From an uncultured Porphyromonadaceae bacterium (GTDB lineage Bacteria; Bacteroidota; Bacteroidia; Bacteroidales; Muribaculaceae), in NCBI GenBank assembly GCA_900550025.1, contig URQP01000003.1:1-64000 (forward strand): a stretch of 64,000 bases of DNA. Direction: 5' to 3'. The position numbers and the translations under genes were made by a program. Below are positions 18,601-27,380 of the stretch, piece after piece (position 1 is the stretch's first letter; the number at the start of each line of letters is the position of its first letter). The notes under the pieces are model-generated. The model was not told the origin of the DNA. It worked only from the letters and a program-made list of their open reading frames with translations, and did not search any database.

Positions 18601-18702
18601 CGTCTTTGTCGTAAAATATACGCCCACAATAAGCAACAAGACAGTCACAATGAGAATGAGCATCTTGTTGTGCAACGAAAAATGAATAATCCTGTTTAAC
18701 AT
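15613..18702 (-). CDS. Heavy-metal efflux RND pump, CusA/CzcA family
   Basis: This 1029-residue inner-membrane proton antiporter exports metal cations through a tripartite complex. It has the RND layout: one membrane helix, a large periplasmic loop (about residues 35-335), helices 2-6, a second loop (about 560-860), and helices 8-12. HME-family landmarks are seen in GGIAIAIGSLVDDAIVDVEN (the helix-4 proton-relay region), VGVYFTTKTEVDVFPDLNAP and ARKTGRAELDEH. It lies between the adaptor gene (20 nt upstream) and the outer-membrane gene (4-nt overlap). Ion specificity cannot be assigned by eye. Confidence 0.94.
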   Translation of the reverse strand: MLNRIIHFSLHNKMLILIVTVLLLIVGVYFTTKTEVDVFPDLNAPTVTIMTEAPGLAPEEVEKLVSYPIESALNGATGVRRVRSSSDTGFSVVTVEFDWGTDIYIARQIVSEKLTTVMESLPPNVNKPVLGPQTSIMGEVMIIGLTSTKTSMQDLRTIADRLISPQLLSISGVAQVTVMGGDIKEYQIVLSTEKMKYYNVTLDEVMQATDGLTTNTNGGIMYEHGNEYVIKGNINTTDADKIGQAVVVNKPDTLVHLSDIADVRIGAKTPVLGVASEKGKPAVLVTVSKQYNTGTIELIDKIEDELAQLQKNIPSDIHISTDIFRQSDFIESSINNTQSALLEGALFVVIVLFFFLMDVRATIISLVALPLSVLITMIALHAMGYTINTMSLGGIAIAIGSLVDDAIVDVENVYRKLRRNASLPVGERQKILDVIFNASTEVRMPIFNSSLIIIASFLPLFFLSGMEGRLLIPLGVAFIISLIASTVVALTLTPVLCSVLLKNDKHIEKQTKEAWTSVKLRNAYNKVLGWSLSHKKLVLGSTGVLLVVALCLFFTFGRSFLPSFNEGSFTINVATLPGISLEESDNIGKKVDEILLSIPEIKTIARKTGRAELDEHSRGSNASEIEAPYEIIDRPREEIMHEIRERLSSIPGISIEIGQPISHRIDAMLSGTEAQIAIKVFGDNLNQLYTIGKQIKQEIGEVPGIVDINIEQQIERPEVIITPRRELLVKYGITIPEFSNLVNIAASGIVVSQVYEDGLPYDLTLRFTSENSLSMEEIGNLMIDSNVGKIPLSDVADIKSLSGPSTINRENARRRIVVSANVSDRDLRGAVNDIQHKIESTVKLPEGYQVSYGGQFESEAEASRTLSIASCLAILCIFMLLYQEFKNFTQASIILVNIPLAMIGGVIIIFFTSGELNIPAIIGFISLLGISTRNGMLLMSHYNQLEKEGMPLMQRIYQGSVDRLLPIVMTALSSALALIPIVARGGEPGNEIQAPLAIVILGGLFSSTILNLLVVPVIYYLCNLKKSRV

Positions 18703-18722
18703 GCCATTCCTGCTTTAAAAGA

Positions 18723-19835
18723 TTAATGATGGTGATGTCCTTCCGGAACAGCAGTTGAATTAGCCGCAATTTTCACAAGCACCGCACCTTCGGTAACGAC
18801 CGATTCACCGGCTTTAAGCCCGGATATTATCTCTACCGATTTTCCGTCGCTTCCCCCGATGCCTACCCGGCGCTTTTCGTAACAACCTTTTTCATGTTCG
18901 ACATACACATAGAAATATCCCATTTCTTCCGTGACAGCCGCTTCCGGCAATACCAGCGCATTTGCCCGCTCCGCACCCAGCAGATAAACTTCCGCAAAAG
19001 TTCCCGGAACAATACCGCCGGCATTGTCAAAATCGAAAGCCACATCGACATAACCGCCGGGTGTGGCCGCATTGTCTGACGTGATTTTCCTGCCGCGCAT
19101 CTCTTCTATACTATATATTTCATCAGAATAAGGCAACCTGAAATTAGCAGTTTCTATATACGGCAATTTGCCATAATATTTTTTCGGAAGATATGCGCGC
19201 AAAGTCAACCTGCGGTTTTCCGAAACGACAGCTACCGCAGTTCCGGCATCGACATACGAACCGTTTGCCACAAGCAGCTGTGTGACGACACCTTCCAACG
19301 GACTTGCCGCCACAGTACACCCTTTACCGCCAAGATATGCGTTTTCGGCCAATTCGTATGCTTCTTTTGCCGCCTTATACTCACTGGCCGTTACAATCTT
19401 ACTCTCATACAACGGCTTGATTCGCTCATACTCAGCTTTTGCCGACTCGTATGCAATCTTCGCCGATTTGTTAGGGTCACCGCCTAAGATTCCATCGGAA
19501 TTGACAGTGCAAACCGACGCCCCTTTTCCGACTGCGGTTCCTTCGGTTATATTATTCGAGAATGTTACTATTCCTGATGATTTGGCCACTACCGATTTCA
19601 TCGCTCCTTGTGCGGGAGCGACCTCTCCGGAAACATTAATGACTTCCCGGAAAACCGACAAAGCAATTTTCGACGTTTTTATCCCCAACTCGTCAACATG
19701 GTGCTTGTCGATAACAATTTCATTCTCATGGTGCGCGGCTTCTTCCTTATGTTCCTCTACCGCCTCTCCACCATTGCCGCAACTCCACAACAGTGCCGGC
19801 AATAGCACGATTAAAAATTTATCACGTTTTTTCAT
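18723..19835 (-). CDS. Efflux RND periplasmic adaptor (CusB/CzcB-like) with His-rich tail
   Basis: This 370-residue membrane-fusion protein joins the RND pump to the outer-membrane channel. The N terminus is a lipoprotein signal (LLPALLWSC, Cys19). It is followed by a His/Glu-rich linker (VEEHKEEAAHHENEIVIDKHH) that may bind metal, a barrel-sandwich hybrid (about 75-105 and 175-215), a helical hairpin (about 115-165) and a beta-barrel (about 215-300). The protein ends in four consecutive histidines, another possible metal site. It is the second gene of the efflux operon, 69 nt after the Cys/His-rich gene and 20 nt before the pump. Confidence 0.92.
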   Translation of the reverse strand: MKKRDKFLIVLLPALLWSCGNGGEAVEEHKEEAAHHENEIVIDKHHVDELGIKTSKIALSVFREVINVSGEVAPAQGAMKSVVAKSSGIVTFSNNITEGTAVGKGASVCTVNSDGILGGDPNKSAKIAYESAKAEYERIKPLYESKIVTASEYKAAKEAYELAENAYLGGKGCTVAASPLEGVVTQLLVANGSYVDAGTAVAVVSENRRLTLRAYLPKKYYGKLPYIETANFRLPYSDEIYSIEEMRGRKITSDNAATPGGYVDVAFDFDNAGGIVPGTFAEVYLLGAERANALVLPEAAVTEEMGYFYVYVEHEKGCYEKRRVGIGGSDGKSVEIISGLKAGESVVTEGAVLVKIAANSTAVPEGHHHH

Positions 19836-19904
19836 AATTTATACAATTGATGATTACGACAGGACACAATCCTGCCTATAATAAAAAAATTCAACACAAG
19901 ATGC

Positions 19905-20318
19905 TCAACAGATGAAAAACGCGGGAGGCGCTCTTAAAGAATCATACGACAAGCAGCCGCTATCACAGGCAACAGCGACATAAAAACATTCGCAAGTAAT
20001 CACCGGCCGGGATACCGGCATCTGAAAATCATCAGTAACGGAAGCGTCCGCCCAGTGAACAGACACTTTATCAAAATGCGAATCCGAATCACCCTGAAGC
20101 CGGCATACTTTTGCCAGATGCAACGGGCAGCCGTCATCCCCTAAATCGTCAGAATTGCCTTCACCGCATCCCTTATCCGATTCGCCATGAAGATGCAACA
20201 GACATAATGCCGTATCTTTTCCGTATGAAATATGATGATGGTATTGGACGATACTCGACAAAAGTATCGCAATAACAAATAGATGCTGTAATATTCTAAA
20301 CAACTTGCCCATCATCAT
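19905..20318 (-). CDS. Cys/His-rich small exported protein leading the metal efflux operon
   Basis: This 137-residue protein has one N-terminal hydrophobic segment (about residues 8-25), so it is anchored or exported. The rest carries 9 Cys and 9 His, including HHH at 27-29, LLHLHGE, CPLHLAKVC and CEC. Such density suggests metal binding or disulfides in the periplasm. Small proteins of this type sit beside Bacteroidetes CusA-like pumps; I believe a DUF6769 family exists for them but cannot verify it. As first gene of the operon with adaptor, pump and channel, it could be a metal chaperone or sensor. The start is one of three consecutive Met codons. No catalytic motif is visible. Confidence 0.7.
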   Translation of the reverse strand: MMMGKLFRILQHLFVIAILLSSIVQYHHHISYGKDTALCLLHLHGESDKGCGEGNSDDLGDDGCPLHLAKVCRLQGDSDSHFDKVSVHWADASVTDDFQMPVSRPVITCECFYVAVACDSGCLSYDSLRAPPAFFIC

Positions 20319-20330
20319 CCGATTGCACTA

Positions 20331-20338
20331 CAAAAATA
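20331..20338 (-). promoter_or_regulatory. Candidate -7 box of the metal efflux operon
   Basis: TATTTTTG on the minus strand lies 13 nt before the start of the Cys/His-rich gene. No good -33 box is visible, so this is a weak call; a metal-responsive regulator could compensate, but no operator is apparent. Confidence 0.35.
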
Positions 20339-20400
20339 CAAATCAAAAAATGTAACTTTGTTGCAATCACGGATGTATTAATCATTTTTAAGAAAGACAA

Positions 20401-20838
20401 TTATTCTTCATCGTCGAAGAAATCGTCGTCAAAATCAAAATCCGTTTCGCTGTAAGAATATGCGTCGTCGGTGAACCGCGACAATTCGCGGCCTTCCTTT
20501 TTTGTCGGTCTTCCCAACCCTTTCTGCCGGTTGATGAATCCGCTGATTCTAACCATTTCAAGCAATTCCATCTGGCTCGCCGGAGTGACGTTCTCCAAAT
20601 ATTCAGGAACGAGCTTTGCTCCCATCCTGTTCTCCGCCAAAGCTTTCACGCGGAAAGAATAAGTGACAGGTGGTTTCCTGACATCCACTATTTCCCCTAC
20701 CTTCAACGGACGTGACGGCTTGACATTTATTCCGCCAATCGACACACGCCCTTTCTTACAAGCCTCTGTTGCGATAGTGCGGGTCTTGAAAATACGTGTG
20801 GCCCACAGCCATTTGTCGACCCTGACATCCTTATCCAT
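20401..20838 (-). CDS. S4-domain RNA-binding protein, Hsp15/HslR-like
   Basis: This 145-residue protein begins with an S4 RNA-binding domain (about residues 5-65): RVDKWLWATRIFKTRTIATEAC, then GRVSIGGINVKPSRPLKVGEIVDV. This is the pattern of heat-shock protein 15, which binds stalled 50S subunits carrying nascent chains. The C terminus (about 125-145) is a strongly acidic tail rich in Asp, Glu and Phe. It lies 2 nt after pth and downstream of rplY in a translation-related operon. Confidence 0.9.
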   Translation of the reverse strand: MDKDVRVDKWLWATRIFKTRTIATEACKKGRVSIGGINVKPSRPLKVGEIVDVRKPPVTYSFRVKALAENRMGAKLVPEYLENVTPASQMELLEMVRISGFINRQKGLGRPTKKEGRELSRFTDDAYSYSETDFDFDDDFFDDEE

Positions 20839-20840
20839 CG

Positions 20841-21404
20841 TTATTTGTTATTGAATTGATTCATAGTAATCTCCAAACCGGCAAGACAAAAACTTTTTAT
20901 GGCATCGACAGCCAAAGCTATCCGCTCCTTCAGCAGGGGCCTGTCTTCCTCCGGGAATTCGCCAAGCACAAAATCTACCTGCCCTCCTTTCGGAAAATCA
21001 TTGCCAATGCCGAAACGCAACCGCGGATATGCCTGCGTGCCAATCATCGCCGCAATGCTTTTAAGCCCATTATGCCCGGCATCGCTGCCCTTGCCTTTCA
21101 GGCGTATGGCACCCAACGGCAATGCCAAGTCGTCGACCACTATCAATATGTTTTCCAACTCGATTTTCTCCTTGTCCATCCAATATCTCACCGCATTACC
21201 GCTAAGATTCATATAAGTGGATGGCTTAAGAAGAAGCAATTGCTTGTTCTTGAGGCGCATTTCCGCCACATCGCCATAACGCTGGGTTGTAAAAGTGATA
21301 TTGGATGCCTCGGCCAAGGCATCCAATATCATAAAACCTATATTGTGGCGGGTATCTCGGTATTCAGGACCGATGTTACCTAATCCGACAATTAAATACT
21401 TCAT
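20841..21404 (-). CDS. pth: Peptidyl-tRNA hydrolase
   Basis: This 187-residue enzyme hydrolyses peptidyl-tRNA released from stalled ribosomes and recycles the tRNA. The N-terminal motif [21 protein letters not shown] carries the catalytic His (about residue 20). The second motif is [26 protein letters not shown], with the conserved Asp (about 93) and GHNGLKS loop. [17 protein letters not shown] completes the family pattern. It is 6 nt downstream of rplY (L25), a common pairing in bacteria, and 2 nt upstream of the S4 gene. Confidence 0.97.
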   Translation of the reverse strand: MKYLIVGLGNIGPEYRDTRHNIGFMILDALAEASNITFTTQRYGDVAEMRLKNKQLLLLKPSTYMNLSGNAVRYWMDKEKIELENILIVVDDLALPLGAIRLKGKGSDAGHNGLKSIAAMIGTQAYPRLRFGIGNDFPKGGQVDFVLGEFPEEDRPLLKERIALAVDAIKSFCLAGLEITMNQFNNK

Positions 21405-21410
21405 CAGCCA

Positions 21411-22070
21411 TTATTTAGCAGCGGCTTCAGCGGCAGCCTGCGCACCACGTGCGGCACGTGTCAATTGAACGGCGCAAACCACTGCGTTCTTCGCGTTCAT
21501 CAATTCCAAGCCGTCGAAATGCAAGTCACCGATTTGCATTGTCTTGCCAAGACCGAGATTGTCGACATTGATGACAACTCTTTCCGGAATGCTTGTATAC
21601 AAAGCCTTAACTTTGATTTTCTTCATCGACAAAGTAAGCTTACCACCGGCCTTGACACCTTCGGCGTGACCTTCAAGCTTAACCGGCACTTCCATTACCA
21701 CCGGCTTCTTGTCGGAAACTTCAAGCAAATCAATATGAAGGATATTGTCAGTTACCGGGTGGAACTGGATCTCTTTCAAAACGGCATTTTTCTTCACACC
21801 GTTCACGTCCAAATTGATTGCAAAAATATCCGGAGTATAAATCAATTTGCGGACATCATCTTCCTTAACTTGCAAGTTAGTCGTGATGATACCTCTATTA
21901 TTCGCAATCTCAACGACAGTCTCGCCCTCGTTCAACTTGCCGGTGTAAGGCAAATCAACAATTTCGCCGCCATTCATAACTACAGGTATCAAACCTGCCT
22001 TACGCAACTCTTTAGTCGCTTTTTTGCCAACCAAAGTTCTCGGTTGTGCTGACAATTCAAAAGTCTTCAT
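21411..22070 (-). CDS. rplY: 50S ribosomal protein L25/CTC (long form)
   Basis: This 219-residue ribosomal protein has an N-terminal L25 domain (about 5-90, KATKELRKAGLIPVVMNGG) that binds 5S rRNA. A C-terminal TL5/CTC beta domain (about 95-185) is followed by an Ala-rich tail (RAARGAQAAAEAAAK). The long form is normal outside the enteric group. It heads the rplY-pth-S4 operon and has a near-perfect promoter about 80 nt upstream. Confidence 0.96.
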   Translation of the reverse strand: MKTFELSAQPRTLVGKKATKELRKAGLIPVVMNGGEIVDLPYTGKLNEGETVVEIANNRGIITTNLQVKEDDVRKLIYTPDIFAINLDVNGVKKNAVLKEIQFHPVTDNILHIDLLEVSDKKPVVMEVPVKLEGHAEGVKAGGKLTLSMKKIKVKALYTSIPERVVINVDNLGLGKTMQIGDLHFDGLELMNAKNAVVCAVQLTRAARGAQAAAEAAAK

Positions 22071-22150
22071 TTTGTAAAATTTTTGTGTTACTCAAAATTA
22101 AGCGTTTTGCTTCCTAATTTCCCATCACACGGAATCTTAAAAAAGCGTGG

Positions 22151-22181
22151 CAAAGGTAACAATTTTTCCGCAATCCGCAAA
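22151..22181 (-). promoter_or_regulatory. Bacteroidetes-type promoter of rplY-pth-S4
   Basis: On the minus strand, TTTG (22178-22181), a 19-nt gap, then TACCTTTG (22151-22158). Full consensus match. Confidence 0.75.
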
Positions 22182-22252
22182 ATCCCACAACCGCATATCC
22201 ACAAAACTTTTCCGAAACAAATCTCCGAAACAAATCTTCAAAAACGACACTG

Positions 22253-23344
22253 CTATGAAGCAATGTCGAGACCGGGGATTTCGACCTCCTCGCTTATGCC
22301 GATGTTGTATTTGCGGAATATGCCTCTCGCACGCTCCATAAATGTATCGAAAAGTTTCCGTACAGACGTAGCCAGTGATTCCCTATCATCCGCAGTAACA
22401 AGCCGGTAGTTGGCGTTCTCCGCAGACGGAGGATTGACAAACACCAATTTATAATCTGCCCCTTTTACATAAGGCTTATTTCCTGAACGGCCAACCACCA
22501 CACGCAGCATCACCCCGCCACGAGTGTCAGCCGTGCGCATAGCGGATATGAAATTGCCCAACGAATAGGCTACAAGCACCTTCTTATCGTGGTAATCATT
22601 ATCACGCAGCTCCATCGGCTGTACCACATGCGGATGCCCTCCTATAATCAAATCGACGCCTTCTTTCTCAAGAAAAACAGCCAATTGCTCCTGTTCTTTA
22701 TTTTGTACTAACTTATATTCAACGCCCCAATGCATACAGGCAACTATCAGTTCCGCGCCACGTTTTTTAGCTTTCCGGATGTCGGCACTGATTTTTGCCT
22801 TGTCGATATAATCTACAATCACTTCTTTTTGAGGCTTTATGCCATTCGTACCATACGTATAATTAAGGAACGCTATTTTCATACCTTTAACCGTAACTAT
22901 ATACGGCGACAACGAATCGCGCTCCGCCTGACAGCGATATGTGCCTATATGTGGAATACGCATTTCGTCGAGCACATCGAGCGTCCTCACCAACCCGGCA
23001 TCACGCCGGTCAAGGCAATGGTTGTTGGCATGGAGAAACAAATCGAACCCGGCATTTCTCAACGCCATGGCAAAACTGTCGGGCGCGCTGAAACACGGAT
23101 AGCCGGTGTAGGGCTTACCGCCAAGCGAGCATTCCAGATTAACGACAGCATAATCGGCACTTTCCACGTAATCCGCCACATTGGCGAAACACGCGGAATA
23201 ATCATACACACCACCTCTGCGCGCCGCCGCAATCTGCCTGTCGTGCTGCATGGCATCGCCGGCAAACACCAGCGTAACATCGCCGGCAGCCGCCAGATAC
23301 TGCAACAACGACAACAGACAGAACAAGGCGTGCATCGCAGTCAC
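22253..23344 (-). CDS. CapA family (poly-gamma-glutamate synthesis-type) metallophosphatase-like protein
   Basis: This 363-residue protein has an N-terminal signal peptide (about 1-19) followed by the CapA/PGA_cap domain. The metal-binding landmarks are VTLVFAGDAMQHDRQ, VNLECSL, HANNHCLDR, CMHWGVEY, IIGGHPHVVQPME and YSLGNFISA. CapA proteins are calcineurin-fold and act at the cell surface in polymer export or modification; the polymer here is unknown. The long form uses GTG at 23,344, overlapping the folD stop; an ATG three codons later (23,335) leaves the signal peptide intact and is equally likely. No capB or capC genes are nearby. Confidence 0.88.
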   Translation of the reverse strand: MTAMHALFCLLSLLQYLAAAGDVTLVFAGDAMQHDRQIAAARRGGVYDYSACFANVADYVESADYAVVNLECSLGGKPYTGYPCFSAPDSFAMALRNAGFDLFLHANNHCLDRRDAGLVRTLDVLDEMRIPHIGTYRCQAERDSLSPYIVTVKGMKIAFLNYTYGTNGIKPQKEVIVDYIDKAKISADIRKAKKRGAELIVACMHWGVEYKLVQNKEQEQLAVFLEKEGVDLIIGGHPHVVQPMELRDNDYHDKKVLVAYSLGNFISAMRTADTRGGVMLRVVVGRSGNKPYVKGADYKLVFVNPPSAENANYRLVTADDRESLATSVRKLFDTFMERARGIFRKYNIGISEEVEIPGLDIAS

Positions 23345-24225
23345 TAGTTATAAATCTTGTGTTGCGCCGCAAGAAGCGTGTTCTTCATCAACGAGACGAT
23401 AGTCATCGGCCCTACTCCTCCCGGAACGGGAGTAATGAAAGAACACTTGTGAGCCACATGCTCGAAATCGACATCGCCTTTCAATCGGAAACCGCTCTTA
23501 GTTTCCGTAGAAGGCACACGAGTTGTGCCCACATCAATTATCACAGCGCCTTCCTTTACCATATCTTCCGTAACAAATCCCGGCGAGCCGAGGGCGGCTA
23601 TTATAATATCGGCACGGCGACAATATTCCTTTATGTCCTTAGTGCGGCTATGGCATACCGTCACCGTGGCATCTCCCGGCACAGCCTTCTGCATCATCAA
23701 AGAAGCCACCGGCTTGCCTACAATGTTGCTACGTCCCAAAACTACGCAATCCGCTCCTTTTGTGTTTATCTTATAACGGCTCAAAAGTTCCATAATACCC
23801 TGCGGGGTTGCCGACACGAAGCACGGCAGACCGATGGACATACGGCCGACGTTGACAGGATGGAAACCGTCGACATCCTTACGGTAGTCGATTGCCTCGA
23901 TGATTTTCTGCTCGTCGATATGCTTAGGCAACGGAAGCTGCACGATAAATCCGTCAATGTCGGCATCATTGTTGAGCTTGTCAATCGTAGCGAGCAGTTC
24001 CTCCTCTGTCACGGTATCCTCAAAACGCACGACCGTAGAATTAAAACCGCATTGCTCACACGCTTTCACCTTATGCGAGACATAAGTCTCGCTACCGCCG
24101 TCATGGCCAACCAGCACCGCCGCCAAATGCGGCTTCTTCCCACCGGCAGCCATCATCTGTGCCACCTCGGCAGCAATCTCCTGCTTAATAGCGTCAGCTA
24201 TCTTTTTTCCGTCTATCAATTCCAT
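23344..24225 (-). CDS. folD: Bifunctional methylenetetrahydrofolate dehydrogenase/cyclohydrolase
   Basis: This 293-residue enzyme converts 5,10-methylene-THF to 10-formyl-THF with NADP, in one-carbon metabolism. It shows [14 protein letters not shown] with the catalytic Lys, [45 protein letters not shown] (the dinucleotide-binding loop) and the C-terminal [13 protein letters not shown] start at the ATG giving MELIDGKK; an in-frame extension of 36 residues upstream would run through the promoter and is unlike the family. capA follows with a 1-nt overlap. Confidence 0.97.
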   Translation of the reverse strand: MELIDGKKIADAIKQEIAAEVAQMMAAGGKKPHLAAVLVGHDGGSETYVSHKVKACEQCGFNSTVVRFEDTVTEEELLATIDKLNNDADIDGFIVQLPLPKHIDEQKIIEAIDYRKDVDGFHPVNVGRMSIGLPCFVSATPQGIMELLSRYKINTKGADCVVLGRSNIVGKPVASLMMQKAVPGDATVTVCHSRTKDIKEYCRRADIIIAALGSPGFVTEDMVKEGAVIIDVGTTRVPSTETKSGFRLKGDVDFEHVAHKCSFITPVPGGVGPMTIVSLMKNTLLAAQHKIYN

Positions 24226-24245
24226 ATATTCCGATTTAAACCATA

Positions 24246-24276
24246 CAAAAGTACGAAAATAGCCACAAACATCAAA
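24246..24276 (-). promoter_or_regulatory. Bacteroidetes-type promoter of folD-capA
   Basis: On the minus strand, TTTG (24273-24276), a 19-nt gap, then TACTTTTG (24246-24253). Its position inside the longer possible reading frame supports the folD start at 24,225. Confidence 0.75.
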
Positions 24277-24354
24277 ATACGCCATATTACAGCGTATGCC
24301 ATTGCAGACAAAACCGCAACGGCATACCAGCATCTTTCAAATCAACAATCCGCA

Positions 24355-26646
24355 TCACTTGTCAAGAATCGCATTGCCCTTCTCGCAAGCCGCCGCATCG
24401 ATAGTGGCAATCGTGGCAAGATTTACAATATCCCTTACCGACGATTCTACAGATATGAAATGCACAGGCTTATTCAGGCCTATCTGTATAGGGCCGATGA
24501 ATTCCGCAAGTCCCATTTCAAGCATTATCCGGTAAGCAGAAGAAGCCGCGCTAAGATTAGGGAATATCAATGTATTGACATCCTTACCGTTGAGCTTGTT
24601 AAACGGATAGTTCTTATCGCGGATAGCCTTGTTGAGCGCATAGTTAATCTGCATTTCGCCATCGACCAGCAAGTCAGGATAACGCTCATGCAAAACTGCG
24701 ACAGCATCATGGACCATACGCGGAGAATTGGCCTTGTCTGCACCGAAGTTGCTATAAGAGACCATTGCCATCACAGGCTCTTTTGCAAAATACTCAACAG
24801 CAGTTCTAGCCAAACGGGCGACGTCGACAAGAGTGTCCATATCCATATTCTTGTTAATCATCGTATCAGCAAGGAAATAAACACCTTTCTTCGTGTTCAT
24901 TATGTGCATAGTGGCAAAATGGTCGTAACTCTGACGTACGCCAATGACCTCCTTCGCAATCGCCGCCACCTCGCTGCTATTCGAATATGTGCCCGCAATG
25001 AATGCGTCTGCATCGCCGGCCTCCACCATCATCATACCGAAATAATTGCGGTCGTACATCTTTTCCAAAGCCTCCCGCCGGGTGAATCCCTCACGCGCAC
25101 GCTTATCGGAAAGCATGACCGCATACCTCTCACGCCGGTCAGCCTCACGGTCGTGACGAAGATTGACAATCTCAATACCGTCAAGACTTACGCCCAAACG
25201 TGCCGCACGCTTCTCAATCATTTCCTCATTGCCGAGCAGCACAGGCCTGCATACACCTTCGCGTAAAGCATCGACAGCGGCAAGCAACATATTGTCGGTA
25301 TTACCCTCACCGAACACCACACGGCGTGGATTGCTCTTTGCCAACTCTGTCAGGCGACGCATCAGCTTGCTGTCGTAGCCCATCAGCCCGTTGAGTTTCT
25401 CATTATACTGTTCCCAATCCGTTATCGACTTGCGGGCAACTCCCGAATCTATTGCGGCCTTAGCCACAGCGGGCGCAACGGTCGTCAGCAAACGCGGGTC
25501 GAGCGGCTTCGGCAATATGTATTCTCTGCCGAATGTTATTCCGCTCATATTGTAGGCCGCATTTACAACCGAAGGGACAGGCAACTTTGCCAGTCCGGCA
25601 ATAGCGCGCACAGCGGCAAGTTTCATCTCCTCGTTAATCGCCGTAGCGCTGCAATCGAGCGCGCCACGGAATATATACGGGAATCCAAGCACATTATTTA
25701 TCTGGTTCGGATAATCGGAACGCCCTGTAGCAAAAATTATATCAGGAACCGCATTGACGGCCTTATCATATTCAATTTCAGGATCAGGATTGGCAAGCGC
25801 AAAAACAATAGGACGCGCGGCCATCGACCGTATCATCTCCGGAGTTACAACATCCTTTACAGAAAGACCGAGGAAAACATCCGCGCCAACCATAGCCTCT
25901 TCAAGAGTTGAAATATCACGGTCGGTTATGAATTCCCGCTTCTGCGGATTCAGATTCGTGCGTTTGCGGTTTATCACCCCATGGCTGTCGCACATCACGA
26001 TATTTTCCTTTCTGACACCTAAACTGATATACAGCTTCGTACAAGAAATAGCAGCGGCACCCGCCCCATTGACAACCAATCGAATATCCTCTATCTTCTT
26101 CCCTTGAATTTCCAGCGCGTTAAGCAACCCGGCGGCAGAAATTATCGCCGTGCCATGCTGGTCATCGTGCATTACCGGAATGTCGCACTCCTCTTTCAGG
26201 CGTTTCTCTATTTCAAAGCACTCAGGAGCTTTTATATCCTCAAGGTTGATTCCGCCGAATGTCGGAGAAATAGCCTTGACAATCTCGACGAACTTGGCAG
26301 GGTCTTTTTCATTAACTTCAATATCGAAGCAATCCAATCCTGCAAATATCTTGAACAAAAGAGCCTTTCCCTCCATGACAGGTTTTCCCGCCTGCGCCCC
26401 TATATCGCCGAGACCAAGCACAGCGGTACCATTGGATATGACAGCGACAAGATTACCCTTATTGGTATACTCGTATGCATCCTGCGCATTCTGTTCTATT
26501 TCCAGACACGGATAAGCCACACCCGGCGAATATGCGAGCGACAAATCGTTCTGCGAAGAATATGGTTTTGTTGGAACCGTCTCAATTTTACCCGGCCTGT
26601 TACCTTTATGGTATTCCAGCGCCATTTCCTTAGTTACTTCTGACAT
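24355..26646 (-). CDS. maeB: NADP-dependent malic enzyme (MaeB type, with phosphotransacetylase-like domain)
   Basis: This 763-residue fusion protein decarboxylates malate to pyruvate with NADP reduction. The malic N domain (about 15-150) contains [15 protein letters not shown] and [10 protein letters not shown]. The NAD-binding domain (about 160-410) shows [18 protein letters not shown] and [14 protein letters not shown]. The C-terminal PTA-like domain (about 430-760) resembles phosphate acetyltransferase and is thought to be regulatory, binding acetyl-CoA, in MaeB. Length matches E. coli MaeB. It is monocistronic on the minus strand, with a weak promoter about 65 nt upstream. Confidence 0.96.
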   Translation of the reverse strand: MSEVTKEMALEYHKGNRPGKIETVPTKPYSSQNDLSLAYSPGVAYPCLEIEQNAQDAYEYTNKGNLVAVISNGTAVLGLGDIGAQAGKPVMEGKALLFKIFAGLDCFDIEVNEKDPAKFVEIVKAISPTFGGINLEDIKAPECFEIEKRLKEECDIPVMHDDQHGTAIISAAGLLNALEIQGKKIEDIRLVVNGAGAAAISCTKLYISLGVRKENIVMCDSHGVINRKRTNLNPQKREFITDRDISTLEEAMVGADVFLGLSVKDVVTPEMIRSMAARPIVFALANPDPEIEYDKAVNAVPDIIFATGRSDYPNQINNVLGFPYIFRGALDCSATAINEEMKLAAVRAIAGLAKLPVPSVVNAAYNMSGITFGREYILPKPLDPRLLTTVAPAVAKAAIDSGVARKSITDWEQYNEKLNGLMGYDSKLMRRLTELAKSNPRRVVFGEGNTDNMLLAAVDALREGVCRPVLLGNEEMIEKRAARLGVSLDGIEIVNLRHDREADRRERYAVMLSDKRAREGFTRREALEKMYDRNYFGMMMVEAGDADAFIAGTYSNSSEVAAIAKEVIGVRQSYDHFATMHIMNTKKGVYFLADTMINKNMDMDTLVDVARLARTAVEYFAKEPVMAMVSYSNFGADKANSPRMVHDAVAVLHERYPDLLVDGEMQINYALNKAIRDKNYPFNKLNGKDVNTLIFPNLSAASSAYRIMLEMGLAEFIGPIQIGLNKPVHFISVESSVRDIVNLATIATIDAAACEKGNAILDK

Positions 26647-26706
26647 ATTTTTAATGTATTACTTTTCAAATAAACAATTTTCCGCTTTTTCCGTTCATTA
26701 GCTATG

Positions 26707-26714
26707 CAAAAATA
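26707..26714 (-). promoter_or_regulatory. Candidate -7 box of maeB
   Basis: TATTTTTG on the minus strand. An ATTG lies 20 nt further upstream (26735-26738), a one-base deviation from the -33 consensus. Confidence 0.4.
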
Positions 26715-26858
26715 AGGCCTGTCCGCAAAACATACAATCGAAACTCATTCTTATTAACTATAAATAAACATTAGAAGCCATACTCTCCATACGTTATGAT
26801 TAATTTAGCTTAAATTAGCCAAACAGCATTGAACGCCATAATAATGTAATAAATTCGT

Positions 26859-26866
26859 TACCTTTG
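26859..26866 (+). promoter_or_regulatory. Candidate -7 box of the exonuclease gene
   Basis: TACCTTTG lies 19 nt before ATG 26,885. No clear -33 box is visible. It overlaps a possible upstream TTG start, which argues for the ATG at 26,885. Confidence 0.45.
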
Positions 26867-26884
26867 CAACAACTTTATATTTCT

Positions 26885-27379
26885 ATGGAGAATTTCGCAG
26901 CCATCGATTTTGAAACAGCCAACCGTCACAGGTCAAGTGTATGCAGTATAGGAATTGTAATCGTACGCAAAGGCATCATCTGCCAAGAAATATACAAACT
27001 GATACGGCCCAATCCCAACTACTATAATCCGTTCAATACCGGGATACACGGACTAAGCAAAGACGACACTGCAAATGCCCCTGATTTTCCGGAAGTGTGG
27101 CAAGAGATAGCGCCTGCCATCGAAGGGCTACCGTTGGTGGCACACAACAGCCCATTCGATGAAAGCTGCCTGAAAGCCGCATTCGAGAAATACAATATGG
27201 ATTACCCCGGATATAAATTCTATTGCACCTGCCGCGCGTCACGCAGGACTTTCGGAAAAAGAATACCCAACCACCAACTGCAAACAGTGGCCTCGATATG
27301 CGGATACGATTTAAAACTGCACCACAACGCCCTTGCCGACGCACAAGCCTGCGCCAAGATAGCATTAACGATACTATAA
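26885..27379 (+). CDS. DEDDh 3'-5' exonuclease (DnaQ-like)
   Basis: This 164-residue exonuclease domain protein has Exo I IDFETANRHRSSVCSIG, an Exo II-like stretch around HGLSKDDTANAPDF and VAHNSPFDESCL, and Exo III HHNALADAQACAKI. This gives the DEDDh acidic and His residues that hold two metal ions. It is shorter than fusion forms and lacks BRCT or helicase domains. A role in DNA repair or RNA end processing is likely; it resembles stand-alone epsilon-like proteins common in Bacteroidetes. It converges with the solute-binding protein gene (1 nt between stops). Confidence 0.9.
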   Translation: MENFAAIDFETANRHRSSVCSIGIVIVRKGIICQEIYKLIRPNPNYYNPFNTGIHGLSKDDTANAPDFPEVWQEIAPAIEGLPLVAHNSPFDESCLKAAFEKYNMDYPGYKFYCTCRASRRTFGKRIPNHQLQTVASICGYDLKLHHNALADAQACAKIALTIL

Positions 27380-27380
27380 G

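Noticed and set aside
24226-24333. 36-residue N-terminal extension of folD
   Set aside because: It spans the promoter boxes, is Cys-rich and unlike FolD; MELIDGKK is the family start.
23359-25266. 635-codon open frame on the plus strand
   Set aside because: It is antisense to folD and maeB, both unmistakable; the translation has no domain pattern.
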